This document shows positions 1 to 7,134 of a stretch of 64,000 nt of DNA, one piece after another. How positions within the stretch are numbered: position 1 is the first letter of the stretch; the number at the start of each line of letters is the position of its first letter. The notes under the pieces were generated by a model. The model was not told the origin of the DNA. It did not search any database and was given only the letters and a program-made list of their open reading frames with translations. This stretch comes from Microbacterium psychrotolerans (GTDB lineage: Bacteria > Actinomycetota > Actinomycetes > Actinomycetales > Microbacteriaceae). The stretch lies in contig NZ_JAVFWO010000005.1 in NCBI RefSeq assembly GCF_031085295.1, positions 186,001-250,000 on the forward strand. The letters are read 5' to 3'. A program made the translations under genes and the position numbers.

Positions 1-1
1 G

Positions 2-286
2 CTCCTCGGCCACCGGGACCGGTACGTCCTCGCACGGCACGTCGTCGTGAGCGCGCAGCTCCTGGCGGTCCACCGCGCCGTCGCAGAGATCGCCGGCCGG
101 CCCGAGCCGCGGTACTCGAACACCGGCACCGACCGGTGGACACCGCACATCACTCTCGCGCGGGGGCTCACCGCTGCGCGACTGGCGACGGCGATGCGGT
201 TGGTGAAGGCGCCGAACATCGTCGGGCAGGCGACAGGCGCCCGCGTGTGGGACGCCGAGGCACGGAGCGTGACCACGATCCGATGA
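2..286 (+). CDS. 2'-5' RNA ligase family protein, 3' end only
   Basis: The frame is open from base 2, so the start lies outside the window; about 94 codons remain. The visible HITL motif (bases 146-157) is the second HxT/S-hydrophobic signature of the two-histidine phosphodiesterase fold (LigT/ThpR-like), which acts on 2',3'-cyclic or 2'-5' phosphodiester bonds of RNA ends. The short beta-strand-rich tail after it (TGARVWDAEARSVTTIR) is as usual for the family. The first histidine motif is expected upstream and cannot be checked here. The physiological substrate is not known. Confidence 0.75.
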   Translation, partial: LLGHRDRYVLARHVVVSAQLLAVHRAVAEIAGRPEPRYSNTGTDRWTPHITLARGLTAARLATAMRLVKAPNIVGQATGARVWDAEARSVTTIR

Positions 287-316
287 GGCGCCGGCCGAGC
301 CGGCACGGCGGCCGGG

Positions 317-1024
317 TCAGTCGGCGAGGGCGAGCGCGCGGAACGGCTCGCGCGGCGCGGCCGGCGGCTGCGGCATCCGCTGTGCCTGCTGTCGAGAGCG
401 CGTCGTGCGCAGGTAGAGCTCGTCGATGAGGGCAGTGGCGAGGCGGACGAGCTTCGCGATCTCGGCCTCGTCGCGATCGACCCACGCGCAGCGCGGCTCG
501 TCGCCCACGGGCACGAAGCCGTCGTGCTGCTCCCACGCCACCAGCGTGCGTTCGGCGCCGAGCACGTGCTGCTGCCACCACACCTGGCGGAGGTAGGAGC
601 GCGGGATGCTGCGCCACGCCTTGTTGGTCGTCTTGATCTCGGCGAGCGTGATGCGCCCCGAGGCGTCGACGGCGATCCCGTCGGGCGTCGCCAGGTGCCG
701 CTTCTCGACGACGGCGTGGAACAGAGCCGACGACGGCTGGATGCCGTGGGTCGCGGCGACCCACCCGGCGATCTCGGGCTCGCGAGCGCGCCCGTGCGCC
801 GTGTAGGCGTTGCCCGAGAAGCCCGAGCCGAGCAGCTTGGCGTCGGCGGCACGGCCGATGGCACGGTCGGAGGTGAGGGTCGCGACGTCGGTCGCGGTGA
901 TGCCGCGCGACCGCGCGCGCACCCAGGCGACCCGGTCGCGCGAGTCCGCGACGATGCGGGCGGCGACGTCCGGTGCATGCGCCGCAAGCGCCGAGGGGCG
1001 TGCGGCGGCGTGCTCGGGGTTCAC
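317..1024 (-). CDS. YqaJ-like recombinase/exonuclease domain protein
   Basis: A 235-aa protein with the layout of YqaJ viral recombinase nucleases (PD-(D/E)xK fold): GITATDVATL near residue 42, a glutamate in AREPEIAGWV, an aspartate in TPDGIAVD, the EIKTTNK signature (catalytic E-x-K), and the conserved glutamine in YLRQVWWQQHV. In phages such enzymes resect DNA ends for strand annealing. Here it stands alone among housekeeping genes with no partner annealing protein, so it is a domesticated or chromosomal member; its role is inferred only from the fold. The GTG start at 1024 sits six bases after a TAGCCT box, which suggests a leaderless transcript. Confidence 0.8.
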   Translation of the reverse strand: MNPEHAAARPSALAAHAPDVAARIVADSRDRVAWVRARSRGITATDVATLTSDRAIGRAADAKLLGSGFSGNAYTAHGRAREPEIAGWVAATHGIQPSSALFHAVVEKRHLATPDGIAVDASGRITLAEIKTTNKAWRSIPRSYLRQVWWQQHVLGAERTLVAWEQHDGFVPVGDEPRCAWVDRDEAEIAKLVRLATALIDELYLRTTRSRQQAQRMPQPPAAPREPFRALALAD

Positions 1025-1030
1025 CCTTCG

Positions 1031-1036
1031 AGGCTA
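1031..1036 (-). promoter_or_regulatory. -10 box of leaderless promoter (YqaJ gene)
   Basis: TAGCCT on the minus strand, six bases before the GTG at 1024. Transcription would begin at the start codon itself. Confidence 0.55.
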
Positions 1037-1163
1037 CGCCGCCGACCCGACATCCGCCGCCTGCGACGCACCCGCGGCGAGGGGTGCGTCCCGCAAGCAC
1101 GGTCGCGGCATCCGTTGTGCAAGAGGGGTTGCGATCGGCGCGGGCGGTGGCATCCTCGGGATC

Positions 1164-1799
1164 ATGAGCACCATCACGTCAGACGAATTCCGCGCATTCC
1201 CGGGTGTCGAGGACTGGCGTCCCCGAGTCACCGGCGCCTTCGCTCTCTTCCGCACCGGGAGCTTCGCGGCAGGCGCACAGCTGTTCGCGGCGATCGCCGA
1301 CCTCGCCGAGGCGGCCGACCATCACCCCGACGTCGACGTGCGCTACGCCACCGTGCGCGTGCGGCTGCTCACCCACTCGGCGGGCGGCCTGACAGCGAAG
1401 GATGCCGCGCTCGCCGCGCAGATCTCCCGGGCGGCGAGCGAGCTCGACATCCGCGCCGAGACGGAGCGGATGCAGGACCTCATGCTCGCCGTGGCCACGC
1501 CGGATCCTCGCGCCGCGCTGGCGTTCTGGAAGGCGGCGACGGGGTTTCGGGAGGTGCGCGACGGCGTTCTGTTCGACGCCGACGGACGCGGGCCGCTGAT
1601 CTGGTTCCAGCCTGTCGACAAGCCGCTGCGCGGCAGGTCCCACCTCGACGTCAACGCGCCACGCGACGTGATCGAGAAGCGCCTCGAGGCCGCGCTCGCC
1701 GCCGGCGGGGTGATCGTCGACGACTCCCACGCGCCCGAGTGGTGGACCGTGGCGGACGCCGACGGGCACAAGGTCGACCTCTGCCCCTGGCGCGAGTAG
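1164..1799 (+). CDS. Pterin-4a-carbinolamine dehydratase-like domain fused to VOC domain
   Basis: 211 aa with two domains. Residues 1-95 carry the pterin-4a-carbinolamine dehydratase signature: HHPDVDVRY (active-site histidines) followed by VRVRLLTHSAGGLTAKDAALA. Residues about 105-211 form a glyoxalase/bleomycin-resistance (VOC) module ending DADGHKVDLCPWRE, with the typical terminal metal-site strand. The fusion occurs in other actinobacteria. The dehydratase half may recycle oxidised pterin; no pterin-dependent hydroxylase is nearby, so the substrate stays open. The ATG at 1164 is preferred because the motif starts right after it and the sequence upstream in this frame has no family similarity; a CATCCT box lies seven bases before. 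Confidence 0.8.
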   Translation: MSTITSDEFRAFPGVEDWRPRVTGAFALFRTGSFAAGAQLFAAIADLAEAADHHPDVDVRYATVRVRLLTHSAGGLTAKDAALAAQISRAASELDIRAETERMQDLMLAVATPDPRAALAFWKAATGFREVRDGVLFDADGRGPLIWFQPVDKPLRGRSHLDVNAPRDVIEKRLEAALAAGGVIVDDSHAPEWWTVADADGHKVDLCPWRE

Positions 1800-1872
1800 C
1801 GGGGGCGCGTCGGCCGCAGCGACGTCCGCCACGCGCGGAGGCGTCGTCCGTCAGAAGGCGTGGCGCCCTGCG

Positions 1873-2271
1873 TCAGAAGGCGGCGGCGCCGGCCTCCGCG
1901 ACGGTCTGGTCCTGGTCGCCAGAGCCGCCGCTGACGCCCACCGCGCCCACGACGGCGCCGTCCCGGGAGAGCGGTACGCCGCCTGCGAAGATCGCGACCT
2001 TGCCACCGTTGGTGGCGTGGATGCCATAGAACTGCTGCGTCGGCTGCGAGTTCTCGCCGAGCGCCTTCGTCTCGATGTCGAACGCCCGCGACGTCCAGGC
2101 CTTGTTGATCGAGATGTTGACGCTGCCGATCCATGCGCCGTCCTGACGGACGTGGGCGACGAGATTGCCTCCCGCGTCGACCACGGCGATGTTCATGGGC
2201 TGCCCGATCTCGTCGGCGCGCTTCTCTGCGGCGGCGATGATGCGACGGGCGTCTTCGAGGGTGACGGACAT
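1873..2271 (-). CDS. GlcG/HbpS family protein
   Basis: 132 aa, the usual size for the GlcG/HbpS (DUF336) fold. Signatures are MNIAVVDAGGNLVAHVRQDGA, SRAFDIETKALG and the glycine-rich end GAVGVSGGSGDQDQTVAEAG. Members bind heme or small ligands, or sit beside dehydrogenases as accessory proteins. It lies 60 bases downstream of the zinc dehydrogenase on the same strand and is probably co-transcribed with it. The start at 2271 is favoured over an in-frame ATG 45 bases upstream because AAAGGGA stands at ribosome-binding distance before it. Exact role unknown. Confidence 0.8.
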   Translation of the reverse strand: MSVTLEDARRIIAAAEKRADEIGQPMNIAVVDAGGNLVAHVRQDGAWIGSVNISINKAWTSRAFDIETKALGENSQPTQQFYGIHATNGGKVAIFAGGVPLSRDGAVVGAVGVSGGSGDQDQTVAEAGAAAF

Positions 2272-2331
2272 GGGGGTTCCCTTTCGTGTGACTGGCGGAT
2301 GTCGCGGCCGCGGCATCCGAGATCTCCGCCG

Positions 2332-3552
2332 TCAGGCGGTCTTGATGTACCCGTTCGGATTCAGCACGTACTTCTTCGCCGCGCCCTGGTCGAAGTCGGC
2401 ATACCCCCGTGGGGCGTCCTCGAGCCCGATGGCGGTGGCACCCACGGCGTCGGCGATCTGCACCTTGTCGTGGAGGATCGCCATCATCAGCTGCCGGTTG
2501 TACTTCATGACGGGGCACTGCCCGGTGGTGAAGGAGAGGGACTTCGCCCAGCCGAGTCCGAGCCGCAGCGACAGCGACCCGACTTTCGCGGCCTCGTCGA
2601 TCCCGCCGGGGTCGCCGGTCACGTACAGACCCGGGATGCCGAGCGCGCCGCCCGCCGCGGTCAGGTCCATCAGCGAGTTGAGAACGGTCGCCGGTGCTTC
2701 GTGCGACGCATCCGCTCCGTGTCCGCGCGCTTCGAACCCGACGGCGTCGACGCCGCTGTCGACCTCGGGTACGCCGAGGATCTGCTCGATCTGATCCTTC
2801 GGGTCGCCTGCCGACACGTCGACGGTCTCGCAGCCGAACGAGCGTGCCCGTGCGAGGCGGTCCTCGTTCAGGTCGCCCACGATGACCACCGCCGCGCCGA
2901 GCAGCTGCGCGCCCACAGCGGCGGCGAGGCCGACGGGGCCGGCGCCCGCGATGTAGACGGTCGATCCCGGGCCGACGCCGGCGGTGTACGCGCCGTGGAA
3001 CCCGGTGGGGAAGATGTCGGAGAGCATCGTCAGATCGAGGATCTTCTCGAGAGCCTGGTCGCGGTCGGGGAAGACCAGCAGATTCCAGTCGGCGTACGGG
3101 ACGAGCACGTACTCCGCCTGGCCGCCCACCCAGCCGCCCATGTCGACGTAGCCGTAAGCGCTCCCGGGCCGGTCGGGGTTGACGTTGAGGCAGATGCCGG
3201 TCTTGCCCTCCTTGCAGTTGCGGCAGCGGCCGCACGCGATGTTGAACGGCACCGAGACGATGTCACCGACCTTGACGAACTCGACGTCGGGGCCGACCTC
3301 GACCACCTCGCCGGTGATCTCGTGGCCGAGCACGAGACCTGCGGGCGCCGTCGTGCGTCCGCGCACCATGTGCTGGTCCGAACCGCAGATGTTCGTGCTC
3401 ACGGTCTTGAGGATGGCGCCGTGCGGCACCTGCCTGCCGACGTTCGCAGGGTTGACGCCCGGCCCGTCCTTCAGCTCGAACGTGGGGTAATCCGTGTCCA
3501 TGACCTCGACCTCGCCGGGGCGCTTGTAGGCGACCGCCCTGTTGCCGGACAT
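2332..3552 (-). CDS. fdhA: Glutathione-independent formaldehyde dehydrogenase-type zinc enzyme
   Basis: 406 aa, medium-chain dehydrogenase/reductase of the NAD-linked, glutathione-independent formaldehyde dehydrogenase type. Visible features: catalytic zinc ligands in NICGSDQHM (Cys56) and GHEITGEVVEVG, the four-cysteine structural zinc lobe ACGRCRNCKEGKTGIC, and the nucleotide-binding GAGPVGLAAAVGAQ. The family oxidises formaldehyde, or dismutates aldehydes with tightly bound NAD. Length matches the family (about 400). The ATG at 3552 is preceded by GAGAGGA; an ATG nine codons upstream has no ribosome-binding site. The gene probably heads a two-gene unit with the GlcG-like gene. Confidence 0.85.
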   Translation of the reverse strand: MSGNRAVAYKRPGEVEVMDTDYPTFELKDGPGVNPANVGRQVPHGAILKTVSTNICGSDQHMVRGRTTAPAGLVLGHEITGEVVEVGPDVEFVKVGDIVSVPFNIACGRCRNCKEGKTGICLNVNPDRPGSAYGYVDMGGWVGGQAEYVLVPYADWNLLVFPDRDQALEKILDLTMLSDIFPTGFHGAYTAGVGPGSTVYIAGAGPVGLAAAVGAQLLGAAVVIVGDLNEDRLARARSFGCETVDVSAGDPKDQIEQILGVPEVDSGVDAVGFEARGHGADASHEAPATVLNSLMDLTAAGGALGIPGLYVTGDPGGIDEAAKVGSLSLRLGLGWAKSLSFTTGQCPVMKYNRQLMMAILHDKVQIADAVGATAIGLEDAPRGYADFDQGAAKKYVLNPNGYIKTA

Positions 3553-3702
3553 CTTCGTCCTCTCCGTCGCGCGGCGCATCGCCGCGCGACTCGGTCGTGC
3601 TGGCTCTCATCCGAGCCTGTACCCGGGCGGCGCCCTGCGCAACGGGGCCGCTCGCCGCAGCGCGCGGGAGAGGGGCGACATGACCGACGGCGGGCGCCGA
3701 TT

Positions 3703-3730
3703 TTGCGAGGACCGTGCCATCGCGTACCCT
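3703..3730 (+). promoter_or_regulatory. Promoter of rplJ-rplL
   Basis: TTGCGA (3703-3708), a 16-base spacer and TACCCT (3725-3730). It lies just before the conserved L10 leader, placing transcription start near 3737. The stretch 3553-3700 upstream shows nothing recognisable. Confidence 0.6.
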
Positions 3731-3735
3731 GGTTG

Positions 3736-3880
3736 GAGCCGAAGACCGCCGGTCATCGACGTGCGCGCAAGCGTCACGAAGATCGAAGCACTGCATCGCA
3801 GAGGCCCGCGCAGGTGTCACGAACGATTCTCCTGGATTCAGGAATCCCGCTCCGTGCGCTTGCGCCGGAGCTTTTTTGTT
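3736..3880 (+). ncRNA. Ribosomal protein L10 leader (rplJ mRNA 5' UTR)
   Basis: The 5' UTR begins GGAGCCGAAGACCGCCGGTC, which matches the conserved start of bacterial L10 leaders (GAAGAC-GCxGGT), the site where the L10(L12)4 complex binds to repress its own operon. The remaining part contains further paired stretches and ends in the hairpin at 3849-3871 followed by six Ts. Recognition is by the conserved GAAGACxGCxGGT core and by position, directly in front of rplJ; no covariance model was run. Confidence 0.75.
3849..3877 (+). terminator. Intrinsic terminator/attenuator ahead of rplJ
   Basis: GCTCCG (3849-3854) pairs with CGGAGC (3866-3871); the inner GCGC copies extend the stem, and TTTTTT follows at 3872-3877. 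This is a complete Rho-independent terminator 83 bases before the rplJ ATG, inside the L10 leader, so it probably acts as an attenuator. Confidence 0.8.
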
Positions 3881-3959
3881 GCCGTGACGAGAAGATGAGC
3901 GGATGCCTCCGGCCGGCGCCCCGCCACCGCGGAGCGTCTCGTACACACAAGGAGTGGCC

Positions 3960-4475
3960 ATGGCGCAGAAGGAAGCATCGGTCGCCGAGCTCACGAAGAA
4001 CTTCGAGGACTCGACCGCCGTTCTGCTGACCGAGTACCGCGGTCTGACGGTTGCACAGCTCAAGGAGCTGCGTAACAGCATCCGTCAGGACGCGGAGTAC
4101 GCCGTGGTGAAGAACACGCTGACCAAGATCGCCGCGAACAACGCGGGGATCACGTCGCTGAACGACGACCTCAAGGGTCCGTCGGCCATCGCGTTCGTGC
4201 ACGGTGACCCGGTCTCCGTCGCGAAGGGTCTTCGTGCCTTCGCCAAGGCACACCCTCTTCTCGTGATCAAGGGCGGTTTCTTCGACGGAAACCCCCTGAG
4301 CGCTGACGAGGTCAACAAGCTCGCCGACCTCGAGAGCCGTGAAGTCCTGCTGGCGAAGCTCGCCGGTGCGATGAAGGCCTCGTTGACCAAGGCGGCATAC
4401 GTCTTCACTGCGCTTCCGTCGAAGGCCGTTCGCACGGTCGACGCGCTGCGCGAGAAGCAGGAGTCCGCGGCCTGA
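3960..4475 (+). CDS. rplJ: 50S ribosomal protein L10
   Basis: 171 aa, standard length. The N-terminal rRNA-binding domain shows [17 protein letters not shown] and [12 protein letters not shown]; the C-terminal helix after residue 130 binds L12 dimers to build the ribosomal stalk on the 50S subunit. The ATG at 3960 has AAGGAG at 3949-3954. An in-frame ATG 57 bases upstream would lie inside the leader and adds proline-rich sequence foreign to L10, so it is discarded. rplL follows after 44 bases. Autogenous control by the leader at 3736-3880 is expected. Confidence 0.97.
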   Translation: MAQKEASVAELTKNFEDSTAVLLTEYRGLTVAQLKELRNSIRQDAEYAVVKNTLTKIAANNAGITSLNDDLKGPSAIAFVHGDPVSVAKGLRAFAKAHPLLVIKGGFFDGNPLSADEVNKLADLESREVLLAKLAGAMKASLTKAAYVFTALPSKAVRTVDALREKQESAA

Positions 4476-4519
4476 CATCGGGCCTCGGCGTAGCAAAACC
4501 ACTATCAAGGAGAAACATC

Positions 4520-4909
4520 ATGGCAAAGCTCAGCACTGAGGAGCTGCTCGACGCGTTCAAGGAGCTCACGCTCATCGAGCTCAGCGAGTTCGTCAAGGCG
4601 TTCGAGGAGACCTTCGACGTCACCGCCGCCGCCCCCGTGGCCGTGGCTGCTGCCGGCGCTCCCGCCGGTGGTGCCCCCGCCGATGAGGTCGAGGAGAAGG
4701 ACTCGTTCGACGTCGTCCTCGAGGCCGCCGGCGACAAGAAGATCCAGGTCATCAAGGTCGTCCGCGAGCTCACCTCGCTCGGCCTCGGTGAGGCGAAGGC
4801 CGTCGTCGACGGTGCTCCCAAGGCCGTCCTCGAGGGCGCCAACAAGGAGACCGCCGACAAGGCGAAGGCCGCTCTCGAAGAGGCCGGCGCGACGGTTACC
4901 CTCAAGTAA
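4520..4909 (+). CDS. rplL: 50S ribosomal protein L7/L12
   Basis: 129 aa. N-terminal dimerisation domain ([29 protein letters not shown]), flexible Ala/Pro/Gly hinge at residues 35-55, and C-terminal factor-binding domain with [20 protein letters not shown] and [16 protein letters not shown]. It recruits the translational GTPases to the ribosome. AAGGAG at 4507-4512 precedes the ATG. Transcribed with rplJ and ended by the strong hairpin at 4924-4956. Confidence 0.97.
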   Translation: MAKLSTEELLDAFKELTLIELSEFVKAFEETFDVTAAAPVAVAAAGAPAGGAPADEVEEKDSFDVVLEAAGDKKIQVIKVVRELTSLGLGEAKAVVDGAPKAVLEGANKETADKAKAALEEAGATVTLK

Positions 4910-4923
4910 TCTCGTTCCTTCAC

Positions 4924-4956
4924 GAAAGCCCCGGATGCTCTGCATCCGGGGCTTTC
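4924..4956 (+). terminator. Terminator of rplJ-rplL
   Basis: A perfect 15-base stem: 4924-4938 pairs with 4942-4956 around the loop TCT. The right arm ends GGGGCTTTC. The symmetric A-run and T-run ends make it potentially bidirectional. Confidence 0.9.
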
Positions 4957-5055
4957 GTCATGTCCGGGCTGCGCAGCCCGCCGCCCCCACACCTCGACCT
5001 GCGAAATCCCTTTCTCACGGTTTGATCTCACATCACCCCTGATTTTCCCAGGGAC

Positions 5056-5085
5056 TTGCATTCCGGCATCCGTTCTGACAAGAAT
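5056..5085 (+). promoter_or_regulatory. Putative promoter of first sugar ABC operon
   Basis: TTGCAT (5056-5061), 18-base spacer, AAGAAT (5080-5085). Directly followed by the tandem operator-like repeats, which would cover the transcription start. Confidence 0.5.
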
Positions 5086-5086
5086 G

Positions 5087-5113
5087 AGAAAGCGCATTCC
5101 AGAAAGCGCATTC
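5087..5113 (+). promoter_or_regulatory. Tandem LacI-type operators
   Basis: AGAAAGCGCATTC occurs twice (5087-5099 and 5101-5113), period 14. The 12-mer GAAAGCGCATTC is symmetric at 10 of 12 positions (GAAwGCGCwTTC) with a central CG, the hallmark of LacI-family sites. An outer TGAGAA/TTCTCA pair frames the two copies. The best candidate regulator is the LacI-DUF6807 gene at 8672, whose own upstream region has a GAATGCGC half-site at 8618-8625. Confidence 0.55.
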
Positions 5114-5143
5114 TCACACTCGACGACGAGACCGGAGGATACG

Positions 5144-5206
5144 GTGACGACGACGCACCGCCCCAGAACACGGCCGCCCGGCCGTGCCCGCGGAGCCGCC
5201 GCATGA
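5144..5206 (+). other. Candidate leader mini-ORF coupled to permease start
   Basis: GTG at 5144, behind GGAGG at 5134-5138, opens a 20-codon frame (VTTTHRPRTRPPGRARGAAA) whose TGA overlaps the permease ATG as ATGA at 5203-5206. It has the better ribosome-binding site of the two starts, so it may deliver ribosomes to the permease. Alternatively it may be the true N-terminus joined by a frameshift. Confidence 0.35.
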
Positions 5207-6129
5207 GCGCCATCAGCGAGCTCGGCAAGCTCAAGACCGCCAAGTCCGGCGGCAAGAAGCAGAACAAGGCTGCGTACCTCTTCCTCGCCCCGTGGTTCGC
5301 CGGGCTGGTCCTCATCACCATCGGACCGATGGTGGCGTCGTTCGGCCTGTCGTTCACCCGCTACAACCTGCTGAGCGCGCCCAAGTGGATCGGCCTGCAG
5401 AACTACGTCCGCATGTGGGAGGACGAGCGGCTGCACACCGCTCTCCAGGTCACGTTCACGTACGTGTTCGTGTCGCTCCCTCTGCAGCTGGCCGTCGCGC
5501 TGTTCCTGGCGATCGTGCTGGACCGCGGGCTGCGCGGACTCGCCTTCTACCGGTCGGCGTTCTACCTGCCCTCGCTGCTCGGCGCCAGCGTCGCGATCGC
5601 GATCCTGTGGCGCCAGATCTTCGGCGTCGACGGCCTCGTCAACCAGGTGCTGGCGGTCTTCGGCATCCAGGGGCAGGGGTGGATCTCCAACCCCGACACG
5701 GCCCTCGGCACACTGATGATCCTCAACGTCTGGACGTTCGGGTCGCCGATGGTGATCTTCCTCGCCGGTCTGCGTCAGATCCCGACGATGTACTACGAGG
5801 CGGCCGACGTCGATGGCGCGAGCAGGCGTCAGCAGCTCTTCCGGATCACCGTGCCGCTGCTCACACCGATCATCTTCTTCAACGCCGTGCTCCAGCTGAT
5901 CGGCACGTTCCAGTCGTTCACGCAGGCGTACATCGTCTCGGGAGGGACCGGCGGCCCGGTCGACTCGACGCTCTTCTACACGCTGTACCTCTACCAGCAG
6001 GGCTTCACGAACTACAACATGGGCTACGCGTCGGCCATGGCGTGGCTGCTGCTGGTCATCATCGGCATTCTGACCGTCCTGATGTTCTGGACCTCGAGAT
6101 TCTGGGTTTTCTACGATGACCAAGATTGA
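5203..6129 (+). CDS. Carbohydrate ABC transporter permease, MalF type
   Basis: 308 aa inner-membrane permease of the CUT1 sugar importer class. Six hydrophobic segments begin at LFLAPWFAGLVLITIGPMVA, and the cytoplasmic EAA loop reads EAADVDGASRRQQLFRITVP, the site that docks the ATPase. The start at 5203 has GGAG at 5192-5195 and is also reached by the mini-ORF ATGA overlap. It forms an operon with the second permease (14-base overlap) and the binding protein at 7135. No ATPase gene is present, so a shared MsiK-type ATPase is expected. The sugar is not evident. Confidence 0.9.
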   Translation: MSAISELGKLKTAKSGGKKQNKAAYLFLAPWFAGLVLITIGPMVASFGLSFTRYNLLSAPKWIGLQNYVRMWEDERLHTALQVTFTYVFVSLPLQLAVALFLAIVLDRGLRGLAFYRSAFYLPSLLGASVAIAILWRQIFGVDGLVNQVLAVFGIQGQGWISNPDTALGTLMILNVWTFGSPMVIFLAGLRQIPTMYYEAADVDGASRRQQLFRITVPLLTPIIFFNAVLQLIGTFQSFTQAYIVSGGTGGPVDSTLFYTLYLYQQGFTNYNMGYASAMAWLLLVIIGILTVLMFWTSRFWVFYDDQD

Positions 6130-7039
6130 CGACGCCGCCATGACGGCCCCGCCCGCGACCGAGACGATCGTCACCGGCCGCGCCCCACGCCTCCGGCGCC
6201 GGAGCCCCTTCCGCAAGCCGCTCACGAGCATCGTGCGCCACACGCTGCTCATCGCGCTCGCGCTGGCGATGCTGTATCCGGTCATCTGGATGGTCGTGAG
6301 CTCGCTGCGGCCGAACGACGAGATCTTCCGCGACCCGAGCATCATCCCCGACAGCTTCGAGGTCTCGAACTACACCGACGGCTGGAACGCCCTGGCGTAC
6401 CCGTTCAACGTCTACATGTGGAACTCGGCGCTGATCGTGATCGGGTGCATCATCGGCAACCTGGTGTCGTGCTCGATGGCGGCGTACGCGTTCGCCCGTC
6501 TCGACTTCACCGCCAAGCGGTTCTGGTTCGCCGTGATGCTCCTGAGCATCATGCTCCCCATCCACGTCATCATCGTGCCGCAGTACGTGCTGTTCTCCCA
6601 GCTGGGCTGGGTGAACACCTTCCTGCCGCTGATCGTGCCCAAGTTGCTGGCGACCGACGCCTTCTTCATCTTCCTGATGGTGCAGTTCATCCGTGGCATC
6701 CCGAAGGAGCTCGATGAGGCCGCGCGGATCGACGGGGCGGGGCATCCGCGCATCTTCCTGCAGATCATCCTGCCGCTCATGGTCCCGGCCCTGGCGACGA
6801 CGGCGATCTTCACCTTCATCTGGACGTGGAATGACTTCTTCTCGCAGCTGATCTTTCTCACCAAGCCCGAGCTGTACACCGTCCCGCTGGCGCTGCGCTC
6901 GTTCGAGGACGCGCAGAGCACCACCAACTACGCCCAGATGTTCGCGATGAGCGTCGTCTCGCTCGTCCCGATCTTCCTGATCTTCCTGTTCGGCCAGAAG
7001 TTCCTCATCAAGGGGATCGCGACGACCGGGATCAAGTGA
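6116..7039 (+). CDS. Carbohydrate ABC transporter permease, MalG type
   Basis: 307 aa partner permease of the CUT1 class. Membrane segments include HTLLIALALAMLYPVIWMVV near residue 41, and the EAA loop reads DEAARIDGAGHPRIFLQIIL. The C-terminus QKFLIKGIATTGIK is typical of MalG-like subunits (ending near GATKG or GIK). It overlaps the first permease by 14 bases, so the two subunits are translationally linked to give equal amounts. Confidence 0.9.
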   Translation: MTKIDDAAMTAPPATETIVTGRAPRLRRRSPFRKPLTSIVRHTLLIALALAMLYPVIWMVVSSLRPNDEIFRDPSIIPDSFEVSNYTDGWNALAYPFNVYMWNSALIVIGCIIGNLVSCSMAAYAFARLDFTAKRFWFAVMLLSIMLPIHVIIVPQYVLFSQLGWVNTFLPLIVPKLLATDAFFIFLMVQFIRGIPKELDEAARIDGAGHPRIFLQIILPLMVPALATTAIFTFIWTWNDFFSQLIFLTKPELYTVPLALRSFEDAQSTTNYAQMFAMSVVSLVPIFLIFLFGQKFLIKGIATTGIK

Positions 7040-7134
7040 CGTCCGCGTCACACACACCTTCGCGGGCCGCCAGGCCCACCCTCATCACACGCACCAACAC
7101 CCACTCACCGACTTCGGTCGAAAGGATGCAAGAC

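Noticed and set aside
317..1024. Prophage remnant suggested by the YqaJ-like nuclease
   Set aside because: No integrase, terminase, capsid or annealing protein nearby, and the base composition does not change.
1343..4029. Long open frames of 630 and 670 codons covering the GlcG-like and formaldehyde dehydrogenase region
   Set aside because: Arg/His-rich translations without motifs; the real genes on the minus strand have clear family signatures and starts.
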